In this document: positions 1 through 8,921 of the stretch, one piece after another | How the letters are laid out: each line of letters begins with the position of its first letter | How positions within the stretch are numbered: position 1 is the stretch's first letter | NCBI GenBank assembly: GCA_947396885.1 | Contig: OX377202.1 | Coordinates: 70,652,643-70,716,642, forward strand | DNA from: Heligmosomoides polygyrus polygyrus | Lineage: Eukaryota; Nematoda; Chromadorea; Rhabditida; Heligmosomidae | Direction of reading: 5' to 3' | DNA: 64,000 nt | Made by a program: the position numbers and the translations under genes | The notes under the pieces: model-generated | The model's input: the letters and a program-made list of their open reading frames with translations, nothing else | Databases searched by the model: none | Told to the model about the DNA's origin: nothing

Positions 1-630
1 TGCACACGCTGCGAGTACTCATGCCATATGGACCAGGTGATAAGGAAACCACTATAACTGGCTCCGTTTAATTTGGTTAGCATTAGCTGAAGCGAAAATA
101 ATCGGCGAAGTGCAAAGAGAAAAGTTTGACAAAAATGAAAAATTCTAAGACATTTTGAAACAGGAGAAAAGAAGCAGCAGAAGATGATCCGAGTTGGGGC
201 TCGCAATCTACTGCCTCTGCTTGCAAACTTCACATCACGTCGATAGTCCAGCTTAACCTAACAATACTGAAGTTGCAGTTTGGTGTTCTCTTAGTTTGTA
301 ATTTTTCAACCGGGAATGTCGTTTTGGAATGTGTGCTCGACTCGCTTTTCTAGCGGCGCTGCCCAAAGGCAAATGCATCCTCTCGCTAGTTGAAGGGTTC
401 TAGCGCCTGAACCGAGTCGCAGTAGAATTAAATTGGGTAGCATGCGGTTCGTGTTGTTGGCTCTATGCTCTCATCCTTGAGATTTATAATTTCGAGTGCG
501 TCGATGTGGACTGAATTAACTAAAAATTGATTACTTAAAAATTTATTGAACTGCTTTGATGTGAAATGAATTAATTACAAATTGATTGAATGAAAATTGA
601 TTAAAATTTAAGCTTGATGTAAATAATTTT
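1..630. other. unassigned AT-rich DNA
   Basis: No open frame, repeat structure or motif that I recognise. The part from about 480 to 630 is AT-rich, with several loosely repeated ATTGATTNAA words. Confidence 0.5.
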
Positions 631-632
631 GA

Positions 633-1013
633 CGTGCCTGTGTAGGCGCCAGTGTTATAATCGCTCAAATAGACATCCTAAACATTCTTGGTGGTTTCGA
701 AAGCCATATTACTATAGGATACGTCTACGCCAAATCGCTGCCAAACAGGAACGAAACGTTAACGGAGATTGAAGAGAACGTCGATCTTATCAGTGAAAAT
801 TTTGTGGTATGGAAGTCAGATTCTAAAGTCATATGCTCAAGCTACATGTTTGGTCTTTTTTCAGAAAATGATGCGTTCGGTGGAGTGGTTGACAAACACG
901 ACAATGCCACGTGCACTTGCAAAAGGTTGTATTTTATCGCTTCAAAGCACCACTCCGTTACTCTCGTTCCTCACGTCTTCTAGACGGTTGTCGCTCCCCA
1001 AAAGCCGTGCATA
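633..1013 (+). CDS. unassigned coding-like ORF, possible exon
   Basis: One frame stays open for about 126 codons, from just after a TGA to a TAG at 1011-1013. That is long for this AT-rich neighbourhood. The translation carries two N-glycosylation sequons (NET and NAT) and a cluster of Cys and His near the end (DNATCTCKRLYF). A GTGTAG at about 646 could be a splice acceptor. I do not recognise the family. It is not the M13 gene in any register I could see and it does not resemble the LINEs below. It may be a terminal exon of an unknown gene or an old repeat ORF. Confidence 0.35.
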
Positions 1014-1086
1014 ATTTTGCTGTCAAAAATTGTACAGAATGTTGAAACAAAACTACTAGAGGTGCTGCCTTACTTGTGCTAGATTT

Positions 1087-1284
1087 TTATTTGCCGTTTG
1101 GTATACCAGTCCAATGAGTCATGCCATATTGAGGCATTGGATAGGCAAGGTAGTCCTGCTGCTCTTTCCAAAGTTGGAGATTGTATGAGAGCCTCTCATG
1201 CAGGTCGGAAACGCGTTCAATCGCGCATTCGTCCTGTGGAAACACAAACGAAAACGTTTTCTGTTCTATGGGAACTTTTATCAT
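1087..1284 (-). CDS. unassigned coding-like ORF on the minus strand
   Basis: A 65-codon frame with a soluble-protein composition (for example LWKEQQDYLAYPMPQYG) ends in TAA at 1087-1089. It abuts the 5'-truncated start of the RTE relic on the other strand, so it is older host or repeat sequence beside that insertion. A possible splice acceptor lies just upstream on the minus strand near 1310. No family is recognised. Confidence 0.25.
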   Translation of the reverse strand: MIKVPIEQKTFSFVFPQDECAIERVSDLHERLSYNLQLWKEQQDYLAYPMPQYGMTHWTGIPNGK

Positions 1285-1314
1285 TAATCAGGGCTGTCTT
1301 CTGTTCAGGCGTTC

Positions 1315-3402
1315 ATCGCATCTTCAGGGTTGAGCATTCGCAATGCCGGCAGGAACTTCGCCAACTTCAAGACCAATATGATCGCTCCCCAACGTCCTGA
1401 CGCAGCCGTCACCTCTTCTAGAAGGACCACGGAGAAGGTCATCCACGACTTCTACTCCGATCTCTTCGATAACCACGTCGACCTGCCCCCATGCCATCTT
1501 CCGCAGGATGCATGCATGCAGATTTGGGATCACATGTACTGATCCGTGATCCGATTTGATTGTCCGATTGGGGTGATTGCGATGACGAGGGCGAAGAAAA
1601 CTTGAGCACAACCCACGAGAATGTTATTCGCTTTGACACCACAGCCGTAACTGTCGATCATGTATGCTCGCAAGGTCCTTTCGAAGATAAATTGTAAATT
1701 GCAAAGAAATCCACTGCAACGGGAACCGATCTAACGACAACGCACCTGCCCAGCGAGAACACTGCCCCTGCGCCACCGCCGCAGCTGGCGGGCCCTGCTT
1801 GCGGAGCCCTGATGACTCACCATTCTCGTGCCAGGTGTGTCGCACAGCCAGCTTGTGGTGAGGCCCCGCGTTTTCGGCAGGCCATAACTCGCTCAGGATT
1901 TACATTTTGCAATTTTGACACCCATATTCGTAATCAGCATTCCGAGATCTTTCTAATGATTCTCGTCCCATCTTGAAGTTTCATGAGAGTTCGAAACCCA
2001 TCCCTAGTCAGTGGAAGACCGGCAAGACCGTCCTGCCCTGCTGTACAAGAAGGGATACGTGCACGACATTGGCAACTGTGGCCCGATCTGCCTGCTGCCC
2101 GTAATCTGCAAGCTATTCACGTATGATCCTGAATAGGATTAGCAGAAGGCTCGACGAAGGTCAGCCATGCGAACAAGCAGGATTTCGGAGAGAATTCTGC
2201 ACCATCGACCACACACCATTACGAAGCTCACCGAAGTGTCGCGAGAGTACAACCTGGCGCTGTGCCTTACGTTCATCGACCTGAAGAAGGCATTCGACTC
2301 CGTCGAGACTGAAGCGGTCCTCGAAGCCCTGCTCACTCAGGGCGTTCCTACTCAGTAAATCAGAGTCCTTCGAGAGCTGCACAGTGGATTCACGACCAAG
2401 ATCTCTCCTTTCTACAACGACGTCTTCAACGATGTGAAGAGAGGGGTTCAGTAGGGGATACCATATCGCCGAAGCTCTTTAGCGCTATCCTCGAAAACGA
2501 CATGCGCGAGCTGGTGTGGCAAGACATGGGAGTGAAGGTCGACGGCCGACAACTGCACCATCTTCGCTCGCTGACGACATCGTTCTCAAAACACCGAGCA
2601 TCAGTCAGGCGGAACGAATGCTGGCCGACTTCGATCGTGTATGTGGGAACGTTGGACTGCAGCTTAATCTTACGAAGACGATGTTCATGAGGAACGGATG
2701 GGTTTCTGATGCCCCATTCTCGCTCAACGGAACGAACATCTCCGAATGCTCCAGCTATGTGTATCTCGGTCTCGAAGTCAATATGGCCAACGACCTAGCC
2801 GCAGCTGGGCAACAGAAAACGAGTGGCTTGGGAAGCTTTTTAGAGCGTCGAAGAAGTCATGAAGAAGACGAAGAACGTCCGACTCTCACCTACTCGACTC
2901 CACTTTTCTTCCTGCCCTAACACCTCAGAGTCCTGCGCGAAGCTGATCGCATGTGAAAGCAGAATGAACATGCGATCAGCGTCACGCAGCGTGGAATCGA
3001 GAGGACGATGCTTGGAGTGACATGACTCACGCAAGTGTTAGAAGGCCTCCGAAGTTCCTAGCATCATCAACGTTCGGAGGTCAGAGACGCTGTCGCATGG
3101 GGCAAGTCGTCAAAAGTCAGGTAGGCCTGCCACATAATGCTCCTCGTAGACACCCCCTGGACGAGAGCCGCCACTGACTCTATTCCGCGGGATGTCAAGA
3201 GAACACCAGGACGCTCACCAATGCGTTGGTAGAACTTCTTCGCGAAAGCCTTGAACGAACGATATGACGGTGTTCGTGTCCCTTGAGGGAGGAAGACCCA
3301 CTGGAACACACTGGCACGTGACAGAGTCGGATAGAGACGCTGTTGGCGTGCGCTCAAGCAACTCGATGATCAACGGGACGACTTGTGATACAGGTGATTC
3401 CA
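1315..3402 (+). mobile_element. RTE-type LINE relic (hookworm RTE family)
   Basis: This is a degraded copy of a nematode RTE retrotransposon without its endonuclease. It can be followed through several frames. About 1330-1540 gives the linker before the RT, including SIRNAGRNF and HDFYSDLF. About 2005-2450 gives RT motifs, including LCLTFIDLKKAFDSVET. About 2690-2800 gives SDAPFSLNGTNISECSSYVY. About 3070-3390 gives the C-terminal part, ending in a degenerate LDDQRDD. Stops and frameshifts break every domain. About 455 bp (1545-2000) lie where roughly 190 bp of the family would be expected, so there is a foreign or scrambled insert. The 3' end near 3402 has the GACAGGTG-like tail also seen in the copy at 24321. 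Confidence 0.85.
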
Positions 3403-3459
3403 GAAGACTTACCGGTGCTTTTAGTTAAACTCCCCCGTGCACGAAAAATTAAAGATTTC

Positions 3460-3510
3460 GGTACGATTCTGCTCTCTCCTCTGTGTCAGCGGAGAGAGCA
3501 GAATCGTACC
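3460..3510. repeat. perfect 20-bp stem hairpin
   Basis: GGTACGATTCTGCTCTCTCC at 3460-3479 is followed by an 11-nt loop and its exact reverse complement at 3491-3510. Perfect pairing over 20 bp suggests a recent foldback or the core of a small MITE. Flanking sequence to about 3740 is compositionally distinct and has open frames on both strands, but no family is recognised. Confidence 0.8.
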
Positions 3511-3954
3511 ACATAAAAAGTAAAGAAGCGGACTGGTGCGCATGCAAAGAACTACTGAATTTGGTCCACCTACCTCATCTGCGTTTAAATTGGAAACACA
3601 TCCTGGAGTTCCTCCTGTTGCCCAGTGCAAACCATTGCAGGCAACACTGAATTGCTCTCGACGACTCTCCGTGCTCCCCACGGAGAAAGTTCCTGTACCA
3701 TCAAGGAAGAAAATTTGATGAAAGACCACTGAAAAACACACACACGTCTAAACTTCTACCTTATGGACACCACATATATTATATTTTTAGAGCCATGGTC
3801 TTGCCTAAGAACACTTCCTTTCCGAATAGACCTCCGACGGACAAGGGTGGTTCGGCGGAGTGGCGTTCTACCTCCCGCCCTTTAAACAGAGGCGTGGCAA
3901 ATGTCTGCGTCTCCACTATCTCTTAAGGCAGCTACTGGACTCTCGAGCAAGCCC

Positions 3955-3991
3955 AGGGGTTGGGGGGTGGGCGGGGTAGGGGGACGAGGGG
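3955..3991 (+). other. G-rich tract with quadruplex potential
   Basis: Six runs of three to six G on the + strand are separated by one to four bases. This meets the usual G3+N1-7 pattern for intramolecular quadruplexes. It is isolated in otherwise moderate-GC DNA. The surrounding 3740-4360 shows no gene. Confidence 0.6.
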
Positions 3992-4369
3992 ATAGAACGC
4001 TCGTCCCCCGGGTGGTTCTAGTACACCCCGTCCTCTCTGAAAAGCGCTGGCACCCTTTGACGCCCTGTCAAACAACCACTCAATCACGTAGTAATCCAAT
4101 GAGAATTTTTAGACACCAGACTTCTGCAGGGAGAGATAATACCACTCAAGTCGAGAAGTAACTGAAGAATCCCATTCAGTCGAAAGCAAAAGCTTTTTGG
4201 AACACAGTTTCATGCTGTAAATTAGTGAAGCTGTCACGGGGCTAAAGACTTGATAGATAATCATTGCATATATGCAAGGGCATTAATTTCACAGTTGCTC
4301 ATTTTCTTGACTTGGAAACATATCAGAACTTTGCGGCTTTGCAAATTTTTGCTAGTACATAAACAACGT

Positions 4370-4413
4370 AAAATGCTTATTCATACCGCCTCCACGACAT
4401 CCCGTAGAAGTAG
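4370..4413 (+). repeat. SINE left part, split by the foldback element
   Basis: The block GCCTCCACGACATCCCGTAG at about 4388-4407 followed by AAGTAG matches the middle of the tRNA-derived SINE seen intact at 38430 and 17400. The SINE continues after the 4-kb foldback at 8409 with the next consensus bases. The 5' part of this SINE is missing or degraded. Confidence 0.7.
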
Positions 4414-5475
4414 CAATACCGCTCAAATTCTTTGCAAAAAAGACGCTTTGCGACGGATTGATCCGTCACAAAGCGTCGTCTTGCCATAACTTCCTTTAAA
4501 TTTGCTCCTGTGGATTCCAGTTAACACCATTCGAATCCCCTCTTCACTGCGCATTTGATGCTTCCAAGTTGTGTTTAGTTCGTCAACCTCTGACCTAGTT
4601 ATGGCGCATTTTCGTCTGGAGGGCTCTTAATTGATTTACGACCTCTCCAAAACTGCCATTGGCGTCCACTTCGGAGACTCCTCCAGCCGATTTCAGCGAA
4701 ATCCGGAATTCTCCATTTCTCTCAAAAGATCTGAATTCAGCTTGTTGTGACTATCATAGTGACACTAAACACTGCTTAGTTTGGTTGATTTTGATCTCAA
4801 CGCATATTTAGTCCAATTGCTCGCAAGGTCCACTTTCAGGACGTCCTTTCTCACCAACCACCCCCTCCTTTGCAAGCATTTATCTACGTTAATTTAGCTG
4901 AGAAAAGCTCCTTTCACGTCTAGTAAAACAGCTCCAAGAGCTAAGAAACGGCCGCTTTGATATGTCTTCAAAAACGCTGTTTTTCATTCATTGTACAAGA
5001 TTCTCTTATTTTGAATTCGTTGTAGTGCGCATAAAAAAACAGTGAAGGTGATCCAACTTCTTTCAGTGGGCGGTAGTATAGTCGGTATTCCAAAACTAGC
5101 AGCAAAAAATACTGGCTCTTTTCGGGGTGGTAATTTTGTGGCCTTTACTGCAATCCAAATTTCGTATTTTATCTCGTTTTCTTCAGATTAACCTTCGGGT
5201 TGTTCTTGAATGAGAAAATGGTTTGGTTAACCGTTTTGGCCGCGTCATCAGCTCTCCGGCAATACAATATGGCTCAAATAGGACATGGTTGAAATTTTAT
5301 CCTTTCTGCACGCAGTCGGTTCTGGGAGTGGGACTTGGACTCGGCCCGAGCACTGTGCTCGGCGTCCGAGTCGCGGGTGACCTCTGCTCAGTTCGCACCT
5401 CAGTGCGATACCCACTGGCAGTGCACTACCCCATTAGAGCAATAAAACCGACACCGATCGCTCTTCTGACATCTG
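4414..5475. repeat. left inverted arm of foldback
   Basis: Reverse complement of 7361-8408 with few mismatches. The arms diverge just after the shared CGCTCTTCTGA. Confidence 0.85.
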
Positions 5476-5514
5476 TCCCAGGAGTGTACAGTGAAAGGTT
5501 AATGATTTGACATT

Positions 5515-5625
5515 TTTAACAAACTAACGACATCTTCCGCTAAAACCTGGTTTAACGAATTAACGGAAATTTTCAGAAATTTAGCAAAATTTTTAGCGTG
5601 TTTTTGAAAATTTGCATTGGATTGA
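5515..5625. repeat. hAT end fragment with GTTAA-type subterminal repeats
   Basis: About 60 bases centred on TGGTTTAACGAATTAACGG match, in reverse complement, the subterminal region of the hAT element at about 42300-42350. The terminal CAG TIR itself is not seen here, so this is a truncated piece. Confidence 0.5.
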
Positions 5626-5899
5626 GTGTCCATCGACAAATTTGTTGTTCTCGATATACTATTTTCACGTCGAATTGGACACTCTTCCAAGCTAACTAAG
5701 ACTTTTCAAATCAGAGCGAACTCTCCGAATCAAAATAGGCTTCTTCAATATTAAACTAGGGACTCTTCAAAAATGTTGGAACATTTTTGTTCAAGGTGAA
5801 TTTATATATATCTTACTTTGAAGTTTTAATTTTCTCCCCAATAAGAGAACACATAGTTTGAAATTTTATCAAAAATTTATTTTTTGAGGAAAAACAATG

Positions 5900-6480
5900 A
5901 TTCAAAGCTTGTTTAGAAGAGCATGAAGGCATCCATTCTATACTGCCAAAAAGAGATCGCGCCATGCCTCCGTCCTAAACTTCGTGATTTTTATTCGATT
6001 GATAGCAAAACTTTTGTTTGCATGCAGTTTCACACCTGCAAGCGATGCAGCACAAACAATTGTAAAAAACCCACGCACCCTAACTTTCTTACTGCATGTA
6101 AGCGCTATTTACACATTCCATCAAACAAACGATGCGTTGAACTTTTTAAGTGCATTACGCGATCCAGTCTTTTAATGCACGACATGATTGCTACATTGCT
6201 GCATCTTAACATAAAATTTAATTCATTATTTTTTCTCAAAATGTAAAAATTTTATAAAATTATTTCACTCAATCGGTAGCTGAAGTAAAAAAATTCACAA
6301 AACTTTATTCTAAGTTTTCCTTGAGCAAAAAAGTATTCTAACCATTTTGCAGAGTCTTTAGCTTAACTTGTAAGAACCTCATCTTGATCTGGGAGACGTT
6401 CAATTTGATTTCAAAGTTTATAGGCCAGCTTAGAAGATTGTCCAATTTGATTTGGAAAGTGTCCACTTTGACGTGAAAAT
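5900..6480. repeat. degenerate dispersed repeat, related to 31650-32180
   Basis: Several blocks in the same order resemble 31650-32180, including an AAATCGCGC-type block and TTTGATTTGGAAAGTGTCCA-type blocks. No reliable ORF is present. Confidence 0.35.
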
Positions 6481-6485
6481 GGTAT

Positions 6486-6773
6486 ATAAAGGGTAAAGAT
6501 GAAAGGAAGACGCTACCCTTTCTCTTTTGGGATACGCCACGTCTCCTACTTCTACGGGATATTGTGAAGGTGGTTTAAATGCGCATTTGGCATTTGCAAT
6601 GAGCGGTGGCGAGCCGATGAACAAGTCAGTGCCTATCCTTCCCAGGCAAGTCTGGTACCAAGTCACCGCCCCGGAGGGATGGAGGGCTTGGTTGGATTTT
6701 GCGGGAAATCCGAACCTGGTATCGGGTGTACCCGACAGCCGGCACCCCCTCCGACTGCGCTGCAGCGTCGGTT
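6486..6773 (-). mobile_element. tRNA-derived SINE
   Basis: Reverse complement of the SINE family at 38430. The pol III A-box-like AGCGCAGTCGG lies near 6765 and the B-box-like GGTTCGGATTTCC near 6712. The body motif CCAGACTTGCCTGGGAAGG and the 3' GGTAGCGTCTTCC tail equivalent follow. It lies in the foldback interior, so it either travelled with the foldback or inserted into it later. Confidence 0.8.
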
Positions 6774-7360
6774 CTAAATATAAATTGTAATATATGAAGG
6801 GAAATTTTTGAACAAAATCCTGTGAAATAGAAAGACTAAGATGAACAAGACAGATCAATTTTGAAAATTTCCTATTTGTCTATTTGTCGCATGAAGCATT
6901 GCGACAGCTTGGGAAACCCACGAGCCGTAGAATACCTGCAGGCTGCTGCAAAATCAGTGAAAAGTTTGTTATGGTGGTATGAAAAGGGTCAGTATTGCAG
7001 TGATGTTCGAGTTTGTTTGGAAATCGATTCTCCTTAACCCAAAAACTACCTGAATAGGGCATGAGAGAACTTTCGCACATAGCACACTCCTTAGACTTCG
7101 CATAAAGTGATTACTACTCAATCTCATGTTTTTCTAATTCCTTACTCTAATAAGTTGAATACTGGATCGACCACGAAGTCGACATCAGGGATGGAAAGGC
7201 ATGCAAGGTTTTTTTTACTTAGGCTGAAAAACTGGTATTTATTGGGAGATGTTTGAATTTCAACCAGCAACAAAGACATGCGAGTATTTCAGAAACTTTA
7301 GAATGAGTGAGGACAATTAAATCATTAAAAACCGAGGACACTACGGCTAACATGAAAGAG

Positions 7361-8408
7361 ATCTCAGAAGAGCGATTGGTGTCGGTTTTATTGCTCTAAT
7401 GGGGTAGTGCACTGCCAGTGGGTTTCGCACCGAGGTGCGAACCGAGCAGAGGTCACCCGCGACTCGGGCGCCGAGCACAGTGCTCCAAGTCCCACTCCCA
7501 GAACCGACTGCGTGCAGAAAGGGTAAAATTTCAACCATGTCCTATTTGAGCCATATTGTATTGCCGGAGAGCTGATGACGCGGCCAAAACGGTTAACCAA
7601 ACCATTTTCTCATTCAAGAACAACCCGAAGGTTAATCTGAAGAAAACGAGATAAAATACGAAATTTAGATTGCAGTAAAGGCCACAAAATTACCACCCCG
7701 AAAAGAGCCAGTATTTTTTGCTGCTAGTTTTGGAATACCGACTATAATACCGCCCACTGAAAGAAGTTGGATCACCTTCACTGTTTTTTATGCGCACTAC
7801 AACGAATTCAAAATAAGAGAATCTTGTACAATGAATGAAAAACAGCGTTTTTGAAGACATATCAAAGCGGCCGTTTCTTAGCTCTTGGAGCTGTTTTACT
7901 AGACGTGAAAGGAGCTTTTCTCAGCTAAATTAACGTAGATAAATGCTTGCAAAGGAGGGGGTGGTTGGTGAGAAAGGACGTCCTCAAAGTGGACCTTGCG
8001 AGCAATTGGACTAAATATGCGTTGAGATCAAAATCAACCAAACTAAGCAGTGTTTAGTGTCACTATGATAGTCACAACAAGCTGAATTCAGATCTTTTGA
8101 GAGAAATGGAGAATTCCGGATTTCGCTGAAATCGGCCGGTGGAGTCTCCGAAGTGGACGCCAATGGCAGTTTTGGAGGGGTTGTAAATCAATTAAGAGCC
8201 CTCCAGACGAAAATGCGTTATAACTAGGTGAGAGGTTGACGAACTAAACACAACTTGGAAGCATCAAATGCGCAGTGAAGAGGGGATTCGAATGGTGCTA
8301 ACTGGAATCCACAGGAGCAAATTTAAAGGAAGTTATGGCAAGGCGACGCTTTGTGACGGATTAATCCGTCGCAAAGCGTCTTTTTTGCAAAGAATTTGAG
8401 CGGTATTG
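7361..8408. repeat. right inverted arm of foldback
   Basis: Reverse complement of 4414-5475. It ends GAGCGGTATTG immediately before the TAG target duplication. Confidence 0.85.
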
Positions 8409-8472
8409 TAGAATGCGCGGCGCATCCCAAAAGGGATTTACTAACGCCGTCCTTTATCCTTTTTTATCCTTT
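8409..8472 (+). repeat. SINE right part, split by the foldback element
   Basis: TAGAATGCGCGGCGCATCCC and the downstream GTCCTTTATCC tail continue the SINE consensus exactly from the base where the left part stops at 4413. The tail carries the family's TTTATCC-type repeats. Confidence 0.75.
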
Positions 8473-8599
8473 TACATAAGCAATCATTCTGGATTTTGCG
8501 GGTCTTCTGCAACATGAATGCGCATAGCTTACGCATCTCAATTTACCTTCGTGGAAGTTGAGCATTTACCGCCAATAATCATTCCATCCAAGAACCATG

Positions 8600-8760
8600 C
8601 AAACATCTGTCGTTCGTTTGATCGTCGATTGCTCGACCAGGCGCAGTCAAGGCCTCCATTCGCCTCTTGGGTATGAGTAGGAAATTTGTCGCAGCTAATA
8701 TTCCAGAGATGAATCCGCCTCATATGAAGATTGCGACGCTATCCTTTGGCTGCTCATTAG
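8600..8760 (-). pseudogene. possible RTE C-terminal remnant
   Basis: The reverse complement gives a degenerate version of the RTE C-terminal segment. RIHLW and a GAATGGAGG block are followed by a one-base-shifted form of the family's terminal LEQ-DDQRDD codons. It is too eroded for a firm call. Confidence 0.3.
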
Positions 8761-8835
8761 ATCTGTACCTGTGTTCGCCATCAAGAAACGCAATATCTGC
8801 CTCGAGTTTTATGAAGTGATATAACCTAACTGCAG

Positions 8836-8921
8836 TCCGTAGTATGAAGAGGAACATCGGCTGGCCAAAGGAACTGTTCGGTGACTTCGAGGACTTCACC
8901 GAGATAGACGCCTACCATGAA
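8836..8921 (+). CDS. M13 homologue exon 1 of those visible
   Basis: Encodes MKRNIGWPKELFGDF and onward to the phase-0 donor GAA|GTGAGT. The acceptor may be the AG at 8834-8835 or the one at 8841-8842. An in-frame stop lies just upstream, so the exon cannot extend far. The preceding exon was not found. Confidence 0.75.

Larger units (their letters stand above)
4414..8408. mobile_element. 4-kb foldback element with ~1.05-kb inverted arms
   Basis: The first ~1050 bases (4414-5475) recur almost identically as the reverse complement at 7361-8408. Each terminus begins CAATACCGCTCAAATTC and is followed by a small palindrome around GACGGATTGATCCGTC. The element sits inside a SINE, with TAG on both sides (4411-4413 and 8409-8411), so the target duplication looks like 3 bp. 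The interior (5476-7360) holds a hAT end fragment and a minus-strand SINE. I see no transposase ORF, so it is non-autonomous. ORFs in the arms are mirror copies of each other and are not genes. Confidence 0.85.

Noticed and set aside
3460..3510. Hairpin as a rho-independent terminator
   Set aside because: Eukaryotic context and no T-run after the stem. It is better read as a foldback or MITE core.
5223..5510. 95-codon ORF and its mirror at 7388-7600
   Set aside because: They are the same sequence in the two arms of the foldback, with no protein family.
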